Below, piece after piece: positions 36,448-44,765 of a stretch of DNA of 64,000 bases (positions within the stretch are counted from its first letter, which is position 1; each line of letters starts with the position of its first letter). The notes below the pieces were generated by a model. It ran no database searches, was not told the DNA's origin, and saw nothing but the letters and a program-made list of their open reading frames with translations. Origin of the DNA: Devosia sp. 2618 (GTDB lineage Bacteria > Pseudomonadota > Alphaproteobacteria > Rhizobiales > Devosiaceae); the NCBI RefSeq assembly GCF_040546815.1, contig NZ_JBEPOO010000001.1:496001-560000 (forward strand), read 5' to 3'. Position numbers and translations under genes: made by a program.

Positions 36448-37232
36448 AGGGCATCATCACGCGGCGCAATTTTCTGCGCAGTTCGGCGGTGGCCGGTTCG
36501 GGGCTGATCCTTGCCGGATGCGACCAGTTCGACTTTCTAGGGCAGCGCGACAATGGCGTGCGCAAGGTAATGGAGCAGGCCAATGTGCTGACCTATCAGG
36601 TGCAGCGGCGACTGGTGGGCGCGCAGGCGCTGGCACGAGAATACTCGCCCAGCGAAATCCGGCAGGGGCAGCGGCCCAACGGGTCAACCGACCCCACGAC
36701 GCCGGAATATATGTTCCTGCGACAGCAGAATTTCGCCAATTACAAGTTGACCGTCAAAGGCATGGTGGAGCGCGAGGTGAGCCTGTCGCTCGACGAGTTG
36801 CGCAATATGCCGGCGCGCAGCCAGATCACGCGGCACGATTGCGTCGAAGGGTGGAGCTGTATCGCCAAATGGACCGGCACGCAGCTGGGGCCGATCCTTG
36901 ATATGGCAGGCGTCAAATCGACGGCGCGGTTCTGTGTCTATCACTGCTACGACAATATCCAGAAGACGCTGGCCGGGGACATTTTGTACTATACCAGCTC
37001 AGACCTGATCGACGCCTATCACCCCCAGACGATCCTGAGCTATGGGCTGAACGATCAGGTGTTGCCGGTGGCCAATGGCGCGCCGATCCGCCTGCGCATA
37101 GAGCGGGCGCTGGGCTACAAGCAGCCGAAATATCTGCACACCATCGAGCTGGTCGATGACCTGTCGCCGTTTGGCCTCGGCAAGGGCGGCTATTGGGAAG
37201 ACACCGGCTATGACTGGTATGGCGGGATCTGA
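36444..37232 (+). CDS. Tat-exported molybdopterin oxidoreductase (YedY/sulfite-oxidase family)
   Basis: The 262-residue protein opens with the Tat leader RRNFLRSSAVAGSGLILAGC, where the Cys could also be a lipobox. An oxidoreductase molybdopterin domain follows, with RHDCVEGWS (near 131-139), whose Cys is the expected Mo ligand. Like MsrP/YedY it may reduce or oxidise a sulfur compound in the periplasm. Here the redox partner is a cytochrome b rather than the MsrQ/YedZ membrane protein, so the substrate may differ. The start ATG at 36444 overlaps the cytochrome b stop. Confidence 0.87.
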   Translation: MKGIITRRNFLRSSAVAGSGLILAGCDQFDFLGQRDNGVRKVMEQANVLTYQVQRRLVGAQALAREYSPSEIRQGQRPNGSTDPTTPEYMFLRQQNFANYKLTVKGMVEREVSLSLDELRNMPARSQITRHDCVEGWSCIAKWTGTQLGPILDMAGVKSTARFCVYHCYDNIQKTLAGDILYYTSSDLIDAYHPQTILSYGLNDQVLPVANGAPIRLRIERALGYKQPKYLHTIELVDDLSPFGLGKGGYWEDTGYDWYGGI

Positions 37233-37253
37233 GGCAGTTCAGACGGTCCAAAA

Positions 37254-37343
37254 GTAGACCTCATCCTGAGCTTGTCGAAGGACGAGGTCGTGGCGCCGTT
37301 TGGGTTCCCGACCTCGTGGTTCGACAGGCTCACCATGAGGTCT
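37254..37343. repeat. Palindromic repeat, family A copy 4
   Basis: GTAGACCTCATCCTGAGCTT...GGACGAGGTCGTGG is mirrored by CCCGACCTCGTGGTTCGACAGGCTCACCATGAGGTCT. It fills the gap between two convergent genes, where it could act as a bidirectional mRNA 3' end. Confidence 0.88.
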
Positions 37344-38288
37344 TCAATCAACCAGAGCCGCACGGCTGCGTTTGATCAGGTCGGTGAGTTTGTCGATCTG
37401 GTCGGCATACCTGCCATAGCTGCGAATCCATTCGGCGGGCCAATCGCCCATCTGTCCGGCGGCGACGGCGGGGAGGCGGGCGCTCAGGGGATTGTTGGTG
37501 AGGGTGTCGTAGGGGGAGGCTTCCCAGCGATCATCGAGCAGCAGGACATCGGCCTTGAGCGTGCCGATGTTCTCGGCGCTGAGGCTGAAATAGCTGGTGC
37601 CTGGCGTGGCCTCGGGGGAGACCAGATCGACGCCCCAATGGGCAAAGTCGTTGAGCTCGCCGAAATAGGCAGGAATGCCGACCGAAATGCTGCTGCCGCC
37701 GGGGGAGAGCGCCATGACGGTGAGGCCCGGCCTGGCAGCGGTGGCGGCTTCTAACCGGGCGACTGCAATGTCGAACCGGGCACGCTCGGCCAATAGCGGC
37801 GCGGTTTCGGTGTCGGCGCCCAGCGTGGCGGCAAGGGAGCGGTAACGCTCGAGAATATCGACAATGGAATTGGAGCGCTCGATGCCGATGGTGGGGGCGA
37901 TGGTTTCCAGCCGGTCGGCAATGGCGTCGTCGCCGGTGCCGCCCTGATAGGTTTTCTCGATGGGCGAATATTCGGTGATGATGATGTCGGGGTCGAGGTT
38001 CAGCACCGCTTCGGCGTCGATTTCAAACCAGCCACGTGACACGACGGGGATGGCGGAAACGTCGACGCCATCAAGCGAGCGATCCAGCGAGGGCGGGCCA
38101 TCGCGCAAGATGCCGACGGGGATGATGCCATAGGGAATGAGGGCCGCCGCAACGCTGCTATGGGCGATGATGCGGACCGGGGGCTGGTCCAGCGTGACGG
38201 ATTTTCCGGCGCCATCGGTGTAGGACCACTCGGCCCCGAAGACGGGCGTGGTGAGGAGCAGGGCGGCGGTGACGAGGGCTTTGAGCAT
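37344..38288 (-). CDS. Siderophore/haem-type ABC binding protein (FecB/FhuD-like), orphan
   Basis: The 314-residue protein has a signal peptide (to about residue 18, VFG|AEW) and a TroA/FecB-type fold. It contains RIIAHSSVAAALIPYGIIPVGI, EAVLNLDPDIIITEYSP and a long linking helix, the two-lobe architecture of Fe3+-siderophore, haem or cobalamin binding proteins. No permease or ATPase gene is adjacent, so it must use a transporter encoded elsewhere or be a leftover. No Irr box was seen upstream. Confidence 0.83.
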   Translation of the reverse strand: MLKALVTAALLLTTPVFGAEWSYTDGAGKSVTLDQPPVRIIAHSSVAAALIPYGIIPVGILRDGPPSLDRSLDGVDVSAIPVVSRGWFEIDAEAVLNLDPDIIITEYSPIEKTYQGGTGDDAIADRLETIAPTIGIERSNSIVDILERYRSLAATLGADTETAPLLAERARFDIAVARLEAATAARPGLTVMALSPGGSSISVGIPAYFGELNDFAHWGVDLVSPEATPGTSYFSLSAENIGTLKADVLLLDDRWEASPYDTLTNNPLSARLPAVAAGQMGDWPAEWIRSYGRYADQIDKLTDLIKRSRAALVD

Positions 38289-38754
38289 GGGGAAGTGTTA
38301 GCACAGTGCCCATGAGGCGGGGCAGATTTGCTGTGGTTGTTCGCACACACAACTGCGTTTGTCGTTAGCCACAGACTTGGATCCCGGCCTGCGCCGGGAT
38401 GACATTGTGGGTGGGGTAGACTTCGTGCAACCCGGCCATGCGTGGGGGATCACTGAATAATCTTGCTATTTTGGGAAGACTGGCCCATATCAGCCCAATC
38501 GTCACTGGCGCATGGACCTTCAGTGGATCCGCTGGCGCCTTGAATACTTGTGACGGACTTCTCTTCTTATCCCCTTGCGGTGAGCGGCGAAGTCAGCCCG
38601 GAAACAGTTTGTCCGGGTTCGAGCCAGCACCCGCGCGATACTCCCTTTTATCGCCCGATTGCATTTATTGACCCGCCGACGTGTGTGCGTTCGGCGACAT
38701 GCGCGCTGCATTGTTCTGCGCGCGTTGCAGCGCCACATGGGCGCAGAAAGACGT
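38289..38754. other. 466-bp divergent region before the DEAD-box gene
   Basis: No convincing gene is present. It contains a short palindrome (38371-38403) and the helicase leader with a hairpin CCCGGA...TCCGGG (38597-38617). A GC-rich stretch follows up to the start codon. A long structured leader is common for cold- or RNA-structure-responsive helicase genes, but no thermosensor motif was recognised. Confidence 0.45.
38371..38403. repeat. Short CCCGG palindrome, family D copy 1
   Basis: GGATCCCGGCCTGCGCCGGG ATGACAT is a tight hairpin of the kind widely scattered in alphaproteobacterial genomes. A two-hairpin relative is at 63353-63428. Confidence 0.65.
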
Positions 38755-40320
38755 ATGACTTTGAACGATTTTATTTCCCTCGGTTTGCCGACTGTATTGA
38801 CCGATAGCCTGACGGCTGCGGGCTTTACCGAGCCAACCAAAATTCAGGCGCAAGCCATTCCAAAGCTTCTCGAAGGCAAGGACGTGATGGGCATTGCCCA
38901 GACCGGTTCGGGCAAGACAGCAGCTTTCGGCCTGCCAATTCTGGCTGGCATCCTTGGCCTGACCGGCCGTCCGCGGCCACTGACCACCCGTGCGCTGATC
39001 CTGGCGCCAACGCGCGAACTGGCAGTCCAGATCGATGAGAACATCCGCAAGTTTGCGGGCTCCAAGATGAAGCTCGACACCGTGCTACTGCTCGGCGGCG
39101 TGTCGCGCTACCATCAGGTCAAGCGCCTCGAACGCGGCGTTGACATCGTTGTGGCGACCCCAGGTCGTCTCAAGGATCTGATGGACGACGGCAAGATCAA
39201 GCTCAACGAAACCCGTTGGCTGGTGCTGGACGAAGCCGACCGTATGCTCGACATGGGCTTTATCGCCCCTGTGCGCGCTGTGGTGAAGGCTATCGGCATC
39301 AAGCGCCACACCATGATGTTCTCGGCCACCATGGCTCCGGAAGTTGCAGACCTCGCCAAGAGCCTGCTGCAGGATCCAGTGCGTGTCGATGCATCGGTTG
39401 CCGGTTCCACCGTGGTCAAGATCGACCAGCGCGTGATCATGTCCGGTGCCAAGGCAAAGCGCGGCGTGCTCAATGAGCTGCTGGCCAGCGAAACCGAAAA
39501 CATGGAACGCGTGATCATTTTCTCGCGCACCAAGCATGGCGCTGACCGCGTCGCCAAGAACCTCGAGATCGACGGCCACAAGGCTGCAGCGATCCATGGC
39601 AACAAGAGCCAGAATGCCCGTCAGGCGGCCCTTAAGGGTTTTGCGAGCGGTGGTGTTCGCATTCTCGTCGCCACCGATATTGCTGCGCGCGGTATCGACG
39701 TTCCCGGCATCACGCACGTGGTCAACTACGAGCTTCCAGACGATCCGGAGAACTACGTTCACCGTATCGGCCGGACCGGTCGTAACGGCGCGTCGGGCTT
39801 TGCCATCACCCTGTGTGATGGCACCGAGCGCGGCAAGCTGCGCGATGTCGAGCGTCTGATCCGCCGCACGCTGCCCTATTCGGGCGACCTGCATAGCGGC
39901 AACGAAACCGGCGTCGTCGAGGCACCCCGTTCGGCTTACAAGAAGCCAAATGGTGGTCGTCCCGGCCCACGTTCGTCCAAGAACCCGCGCAAGGATCCAG
40001 TGGATCGTCGCGCACCGGCCGAGCGTCGTCCGTTCGCCGAATTCGCCAAGGAAGTGGGTGGCAAGAGCCAGCCGCATCACCAGCCAAGCGATACGCCACG
40101 TAACCGTCCTTCTGATGCGCCACGTTCGCGTCCGGCCGCTGAAGGCCAGCCAAGCCGTGGCGTTCGTCGCGACATGGAAACGGGCAAGCCAATGGCTGCA
40201 AAGCCAGCCGGCGCCAAGCCAGCTGCGACTAAGCAGCGTTGGGGCAAGTCGCAGAAGGACGCCATCCGTACGGGCGGTCGTTCCAATGCCGATCGCCAGC
40301 GCGGTCGTGCTGCCTCGTAA
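38755..40320 (+). CDS. DEAD-box RNA helicase (RhlE-like)
   Basis: The 521-residue protein has all core motifs: AQTGSGKTAAFGLP (about 45-58), PTRELAVQ, TPGRLKDLM, LDEADRMLDMGF, FSATMAPE, ATDIAARGIDVPG and HRIGRTGRNG. Residues after about 390 form a basic, Pro/Arg/Ser-rich disordered tail with repeated S-DTP-N-R-P type units, probably for RNA binding. It would unwind RNA in ribosome assembly or mRNA decay. ATG 38755 begins the Q-motif region (LNDFISLGLP). Its codon use (Pro CCA, Arg CGT) suggests strong expression. Confidence 0.9.
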   Translation: MTLNDFISLGLPTVLTDSLTAAGFTEPTKIQAQAIPKLLEGKDVMGIAQTGSGKTAAFGLPILAGILGLTGRPRPLTTRALILAPTRELAVQIDENIRKFAGSKMKLDTVLLLGGVSRYHQVKRLERGVDIVVATPGRLKDLMDDGKIKLNETRWLVLDEADRMLDMGFIAPVRAVVKAIGIKRHTMMFSATMAPEVADLAKSLLQDPVRVDASVAGSTVVKIDQRVIMSGAKAKRGVLNELLASETENMERVIIFSRTKHGADRVAKNLEIDGHKAAAIHGNKSQNARQAALKGFASGGVRILVATDIAARGIDVPGITHVVNYELPDDPENYVHRIGRTGRNGASGFAITLCDGTERGKLRDVERLIRRTLPYSGDLHSGNETGVVEAPRSAYKKPNGGRPGPRSSKNPRKDPVDRRAPAERRPFAEFAKEVGGKSQPHHQPSDTPRNRPSDAPRSRPAAEGQPSRGVRRDMETGKPMAAKPAGAKPAATKQRWGKSQKDAIRTGGRSNADRQRGRAAS

Positions 40321-40340
40321 GGGCTTATGAGTTGAGAAAA

Positions 40341-40366
40341 GGGCGGCCCTCGTGGCCGCCCTTTTT
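40341..40366 (+). terminator. Intrinsic terminator of the DEAD-box gene
   Basis: GGGCGGCC-CTCGT-GGCCGCCC is followed by TTTTT (40362-40366) and lies 20 nt after the stop. Confidence 0.88.
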
Positions 40367-40400
40367 GTTTCTGCCAAGGTTTTGCGGGCTGAGGGATTGG

Positions 40401-40521
40401 AGTACCCCCACCTCGCCTCCCCCTGATAGGGGGAGGAATTCTGGCGGTGGGTGGTGGCAGATGGCGCCACAGACTCGATCTGTTCCTCCCCTTTTCAGGG
40501 GGAGGCTAGGAGGGGGTATTC
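40401..40521. repeat. Palindromic repeat, family B copy 3 (full)
   Basis: AGTACCCCCACCTCGCCTCC followed by CCCTGATAGGGGGAGG forms the left arm, and CCTCCCCTTTTCAGGGGGAGGCTAGGAGGGGGT forms the right arm. It separates the helicase terminator from the convergent otsA stop. Confidence 0.85.
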
Positions 40522-40527
40522 TTCCTG

Positions 40528-41943
40528 TCAGGCGACGGAGGCCAGATACAGAACATCCCTGGTGCCCGTGCCATCACCGTTGGTCATCGGTGCCAACCGA
40601 TCCAGATAGCTGTGGCTCCAATTTTCGACATTGTGCTTGCGGGCGGAGGCCATCAGGGCTTCCCAGCGGCTTTTGCGTTCGTCGAGCGGCATGTCGAGCG
40701 CCATTCGGAGGGCTTCGGCGGTTTCGTCGGTGTCGAACGGGTTGACCAGCAGGGCTTCCTCGAAAATCTCGGCAGCACCGGCGAAGCGGGACAGGACCAG
40801 AACGCCGGGATTTTCCGGGTTCTGGCTGCCGACATATTCGTGGGCGACAAGGTTCATACCGTCGCGCAGAGGCGTGACCAGACCGACGCGGGCGAGGCGG
40901 TAAAGGCCGGCAAGGCTGGGCTGACCATAGGCGCGTTTCACATAGGTCAGCGGCTGCCAGTCGGGTTCGGCGAAGCGCCCCATGACGCGCCCGCACATGG
41001 CGTCCAGTGTGTCGCTGGTTTCCTGATATTCCTTGATGCTGTCGCGCGAGGGCGGCGCAACCTGCAGCATATGGATGAGGCGGCGGAAGCGGCTGTTGTT
41101 AGCGAGAAGTTTTTCATAGGCTTCGACGCGCTGCGGCAGGCCCTTGGAATAATCGAGCCGGTCGACGCCCAGGATCAGTTCCTGCTCGCCCATGACGCGC
41201 TCCATGCGCTTGATCATCTTGGTGGCGGCCGGGCTGACTGAGAGTTTGGCAAAGGCGTCGGGATCGGAGCCGATGGGGAAGGCCGCCACTTCGGTGCGAC
41301 CGAAATCGACCGATTTGAGCGGGCTGCCCGATAGGCTCGAGGGCGACTGGTGTTCGGCAAATTCGGTGAAGGCGGCGACGTCGCGATTGGCCTGCATGCC
41401 GACCAGATCATAGCGCGACAGGTCGCGCATCAGTTCCTGATGGTGTGGGATGGCGTAGAGCGCGTCGGTCGTGGGGAAGGGGATGTGGAGGTAAAACCCG
41501 ATGCGGTTGCGGGCGCCCAGATTGCGCAGTTCGGTAGCTAGCGGGATCAGGTGATAGTCGTGCACCCAGATGATGTCATCGGGTTTGAGATGCGGCAGCA
41601 GCGAGCGCGCGAACTGCGCATTGACGCGACGATAGCCCTCATACCAGTGGCCTTCGATCGTCGCGAGATCGAGCCGCAGGTGAAAGCTCGGCCAGAGAAT
41701 CGAGTTGGAGAAGCCAGCGTAATAGGCGTGGTGGTCATCACGGGTCAGGTCGATCTGGGCGACGGTCAGGCCATCGATGTCTTCAAAGCGCGCTTCCGTC
41801 GAGGGCGCATCGACCATCTTGCCGGACCAGCCGAACCAGAAGCCGTCACGTTCGGCCAGTGTATTGCGCAGCGCGACGGCCAAGCCGCCGGCCGTCGGGC
41901 CTTTGCCCGGCGTTCGGTTCGATACGATGATGATACGGCTCAT
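40528..41943 (-). CDS. otsA: Trehalose-6-phosphate synthase
   Basis: The 471-residue GT20 enzyme opens with IIIVSNRTPGKGPTAGGLAV. It has WVHDYHLIPLATELR (about 130-144), GFYLHIPFPT, GVDRLDYSKGLPQRVEAYE (near 255-275) with the donor-site Arg/Lys, and LRDGMNLVAHEYV. It joins glucose-6-phosphate and UDP-glucose to give trehalose-6-phosphate. It lies 25 nt downstream of otsB in the same direction, so synthesis and dephosphorylation are probably co-transcribed as an osmotic or desiccation response. Confidence 0.95.
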   Translation of the reverse strand: MSRIIIVSNRTPGKGPTAGGLAVALRNTLAERDGFWFGWSGKMVDAPSTEARFEDIDGLTVAQIDLTRDDHHAYYAGFSNSILWPSFHLRLDLATIEGHWYEGYRRVNAQFARSLLPHLKPDDIIWVHDYHLIPLATELRNLGARNRIGFYLHIPFPTTDALYAIPHHQELMRDLSRYDLVGMQANRDVAAFTEFAEHQSPSSLSGSPLKSVDFGRTEVAAFPIGSDPDAFAKLSVSPAATKMIKRMERVMGEQELILGVDRLDYSKGLPQRVEAYEKLLANNSRFRRLIHMLQVAPPSRDSIKEYQETSDTLDAMCGRVMGRFAEPDWQPLTYVKRAYGQPSLAGLYRLARVGLVTPLRDGMNLVAHEYVGSQNPENPGVLVLSRFAGAAEIFEEALLVNPFDTDETAEALRMALDMPLDERKSRWEALMASARKHNVENWSHSYLDRLAPMTNGDGTGTRDVLYLASVA

Positions 41944-41968
41944 TGGGGCCCCCGCTCCGTGATGTGCA

Positions 41969-42745
41969 TTAGTGTGTGATGGTCTCGTCGCGGTCGCGGG
42001 CGGCGATGTCGGAGAGTCCCTGGATCAGGGCGCGGACCGAGGCAACGTCGGCAATGCGCATGCGCGCGGCCGTGGTGCCCTGGCCCAGCTTGATGCCGAC
42101 GCCGCCCAGATCCTGCGCGGCGATAAAACCATCTTCGTCGGTCACGTCATCGCCGATGAAAATCGGCGTGCGGCCGAGAAAGGGCTCTTCGCGCATGAAG
42201 GCGCGCAGGGCATCGCCCTTGTTGACGCCCTTGGAGCGGGCTTCGATGACCATTTTGCCGGGGACGAGCGTAAAACCATCCACTTCAGAGACCGCTTCCT
42301 GCATGGCGAGCATCACCGCGTCCTGCAGGTCGGGCGACTGGCGGAAGTGCAGCGCGACGGCGCCTTCCTTGGTTTCAAGCAGCAGGCCCGGATGGGCGGC
42401 CGTCAGCGGGCGAATGGCGTCGGCGATGTGATTGGCGGCATCAATAGCGGCTGGGTCGACACCTTCGACAAAGCCATCGGCGCGGCGGCGCTGGGTGCCA
42501 TGGGCACCGGCGATGGGCAAATGCAGGGGGGCGAGGAAGCGGTCGATATCGGATATTTCGCGGCCGGTCAGGACGGCGAAGGCGCTATCAAGTTCGCGCA
42601 CCGTGCGCTCAAGCTCGTGAGCGAGCGAAACGGGCACATCGATGCTGTCGGGCGTTTCGGCCAGTTCGACGAGCGTGCCATCGAAATCGGTGAAGATTGC
42701 CAGTTGAACGGGGGCATGGGGCGCTGCTGTGTTGATCTCAGACAT
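41969..42745 (-). CDS. otsB: Trehalose-6-phosphate phosphatase
   Basis: The 258-residue HAD-type phosphatase has motif I FTDFDGTL with the nucleophilic Asp (about 17-24), the cap-region GAHGTQRR, EARSKGVNKGDAL with the Lys, and GDDVTDEDGF (acidic motif IV). It releases trehalose from trehalose-6-phosphate. ATG 42745 lies 6 nt after AAAGG; the preceding in-frame GTG is too close to it. It is the first gene of the otsBA pair. Confidence 0.93.
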   Translation of the reverse strand: MSEINTAAPHAPVQLAIFTDFDGTLVELAETPDSIDVPVSLAHELERTVRELDSAFAVLTGREISDIDRFLAPLHLPIAGAHGTQRRRADGFVEGVDPAAIDAANHIADAIRPLTAAHPGLLLETKEGAVALHFRQSPDLQDAVMLAMQEAVSEVDGFTLVPGKMVIEARSKGVNKGDALRAFMREEPFLGRTPIFIGDDVTDEDGFIAAQDLGGVGIKLGQGTTAARMRIADVASVRALIQGLSDIAARDRDETITH

Positions 42746-42952
42746 CACGAACCTTTGCGTAATTCATCTGGAACTTAACGCGTGGGTTCCCGAATGGTTC
42801 GACCCCGCATGGCTGACATGCGGCATCTCCTGTTCTGAACGGAACAAGAATGGGTCATTGGTGCGCCGTTCAACCCCCGGACGCCTATTGAGGAGATACG
42901 CTGACTGAGGGCCAGACTGGAAAACCGGTCACACTCAGAACGCGCCAACGCC

Positions 42953-43087
42953 ATGCCCGGATTGAAAACCATGCCCAAATTTCTGCTGGCCGCGCTGTTT
43001 GCTCTGGCGCTGAGCTTTTTGACATTTGCCGCGTCGTTCGCGGATGCGCCGCGCAGTGAGTGGCGGGCGGAAGTGGTGCAGCAGTAA
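42953..43087 (+). CDS. Small exported peptide (hypothetical)
   Basis: The 44-codon frame reads MPGLKTMPKFLLAALFALAL and then a hydrophobic stretch ending SFADAP, followed by a short polar tail (RSEWRAEVVQQ). This looks like a Sec signal peptide with a probable cut at about residue 31, leaving a peptide of about a dozen residues. A second ATG at 42971 would give 38 residues. No family is recognised and the ribosome-binding site is weak, so it could be chance. It lies in the gap upstream of otsB, divergent from it. Confidence 0.38.
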   Translation: MPGLKTMPKFLLAALFALALSFLTFAASFADAPRSEWRAEVVQQ

Positions 43088-43138
43088 AGCGGCAGCCCTA
43101 TCGATTTCTTTGAGATTTTCAAAGGCATACTGCGCTGC

Positions 43139-43212
43139 CCTCGGACTTGATCCGAGGGCATCTCTCAGCCGGTGCGCGTGGCGAGTGGTCCTCGGATCAC
43201 GTCCGAGGACAG
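43139..43212. repeat. Two-hairpin palindrome, family C copy 1
   Basis: CCTCGGACTTGATCCGAGG and CCTCGGATCACGTCCGAGGA flank about 35 nt containing GGTGCGCGTGG. The same architecture occurs at 47051-47122. It lies downstream of the deaminase gene. Confidence 0.72.
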
Positions 43213-43239
43213 TGTTGTGGGTGGAACGGATATCCTCGC

Positions 43240-43863
43240 CTAGGCCAGCGGGATGCCCTTATTGCCCTTGTCGTTCTGATAGGTCGCTGACAGGTCGGCG
43301 TAGATGCCGTTGAGGTCGTCGAAACGGGCGAGCAGGGCTTCGCGGTGGTCGCGGTCGAGGCTGGCGATCAGCCGCGCGATGTTGTGGCTTTTCCAGTAGG
43401 CATTGGTGCGATTGTAGAGGTCGCGGTCGGCGGGCACTTCGCTACGGTCGGGATCGGGGACGGCGTAGACGCCTTTGAGAATCTGGATGTCGTAGGGAAT
43501 GGCGAAGCTGTCGCGGCTGTCCTGATGGCTGAACAGGTAATAGAAATTGTCAAAGCCCGACCACGTGATGCCCGACAGGCAGAGCGAGCAGGGCTCGTGG
43601 GTGGCCAGGAATAGGCAATCTTTTGGTTCGGGACGCTGATTGGCCGGAAGCTCGAAGAAGCGCTTGATGGCGTGCATTTCGCCATGCCAAAGCGGGTTCT
43701 CGATCTCGTTATTGGTTTCGGCGATCACCACCGACAGATCGGATTTGCGCAGGATGGCGGCGCCGAACAGCTTGTTGCCCTGAGCCACACCGCGCCGGGT
43801 GACGGGGGCGATATCGAGTTCGATGACGTCGAGCAGGCGAGAGACGAGCGTAGCAGTTTCCAT
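43240..43863 (-). CDS. Nucleoside/base deaminase of the CDA superfamily
   Basis: The 207-residue protein has the zinc-site motifs HGEMHAIKRF (about 60-69) and HEPCSLC (about 88-94) of the cytidine/tRNA-adenosine deaminase superfamily. The usual HAE is HGE here. The fold extends about 60 residues beyond the common deaminase core, so this is not a simple TadA. Lying next to purine catabolism, it might deaminate a purine or other heterocycle, but substrate assignment is not possible. ATG 43863 is preferred over one at 43884 because GGGG precedes it. Confidence 0.78.
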   Translation of the reverse strand: METATLVSRLLDVIELDIAPVTRRGVAQGNKLFGAAILRKSDLSVVIAETNNEIENPLWHGEMHAIKRFFELPANQRPEPKDCLFLATHEPCSLCLSGITWSGFDNFYYLFSHQDSRDSFAIPYDIQILKGVYAVPDPDRSEVPADRDLYNRTNAYWKSHNIARLIASLDRDHREALLARFDDLNGIYADLSATYQNDKGNKGIPLA

Positions 43864-43921
43864 GATGGCCCCGATTGGAATCATCTGAGCCTAGACAGAG
43901 CTGCCGAGCTTGAAAAGCCGA

Positions 43922-44695
43922 TTACTTGGCACGGACCAGCCCGACCAGTGCCACGCCGGCCGGATCGATCAGCTTGAGCGTGTCGCCGGCGAGTTCGTAA
44001 CCGGCAGTTGCGGCAAGGGCAGTAAACAGCCGGCCTTCCTGCGCCATGATTTCGGGCGCGCAGGCCATGCGGGTGCCGGCGACGGGGCCAAAGGACAGTG
44101 CGCCTTCAAAGCTGGCTTCGGTGAAGTAGTTATTGCAGCCGCCATTGCCTCCAGTGCGCAGATCTGCGGCGATCGAGAAGGTGACCTTGGAATTGGGGAT
44201 CACCGGATCGCTGCCGATGCTGGTGACGCTCCAGGCGGTGCCGAGCAGGGGATTGGGTGTTTCGACAGGTGGGACAACCACGGGCGGCTCCTGCGGCTTG
44301 GCATTTGCGGTGGTAACCAGAATGCGCGTTGGCGCTGGGGCGACGGCATCAACGTGAACGGGTTCGGCGCTGCTGAAAACGACGCGGCCGCCGCTGCGGA
44401 TTTCGGCAGTGAGCCCATAGAAGCGGTCGGGCTTGATGACGGTGCTGCGCACATTGAGCGTGAACTGCAGCGGCACTTGGCCTTTGGTGGGCAGTTCTGC
44501 CGCCGCGCTGGCGATGGGCGCGCCGCCGGACATATTGACCAGCGTGATCCACAATTCTGCGTCAGGCGGCAAGGCGATGCGTTCGCGATAGGTGACTTCG
44601 CCGGTGAAGGTGATGTCCTCGGCGAATGACATGCTGGCCATGGCCAGCAGCGCCAGCAGTGCCAATCCGGCGCGTTTGAAAGTGCTCAGCAGCAT
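43922..44695 (-). CDS. Exported YbaY-META two-domain protein
   Basis: The 257-residue protein has a signal peptide (to about residue 25, SFA|EDI). Its N-terminal YbaY-type beta domain (about 27-125; ITFTGEVTYRERIALPPDAELWITLVN) has a Pro-rich linker (EPPVVVPPVETPNP). Its C-terminal META domain (about 148-255; LLGTAWSVTSIG, GGNGGCNNYFTEASFEG, RMACAP, AQEGRLFTAL) is the HslJ-like module. Both domains occur in outer-envelope lipoproteins, but no lipobox Cys is obvious. ATG 44695 follows AGGAGG. Its role is probably envelope stress or chaperoning and is not proven. Confidence 0.82.
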   Translation of the reverse strand: MLLSTFKRAGLALLALLAMASMSFAEDITFTGEVTYRERIALPPDAELWITLVNMSGGAPIASAAAELPTKGQVPLQFTLNVRSTVIKPDRFYGLTAEIRSGGRVVFSSAEPVHVDAVAPAPTRILVTTANAKPQEPPVVVPPVETPNPLLGTAWSVTSIGSDPVIPNSKVTFSIAADLRTGGNGGCNNYFTEASFEGALSFGPVAGTRMACAPEIMAQEGRLFTALAATAGYELAGDTLKLIDPAGVALVGLVRAK

Positions 44696-44765
44696 CTCGT
44701 CCTCCTGTGTCGGCGCTAACCTACCCCAGCAGAGCGTCAGTTTCGAGTGCGCTATGCGCAAAGGG

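Noticed and set aside
42841..42870. GGAAC...CGTT promoter on the plus strand for the small peptide
   Set aside because: The spacing is 21 bp, too long for an EcfG-type promoter.
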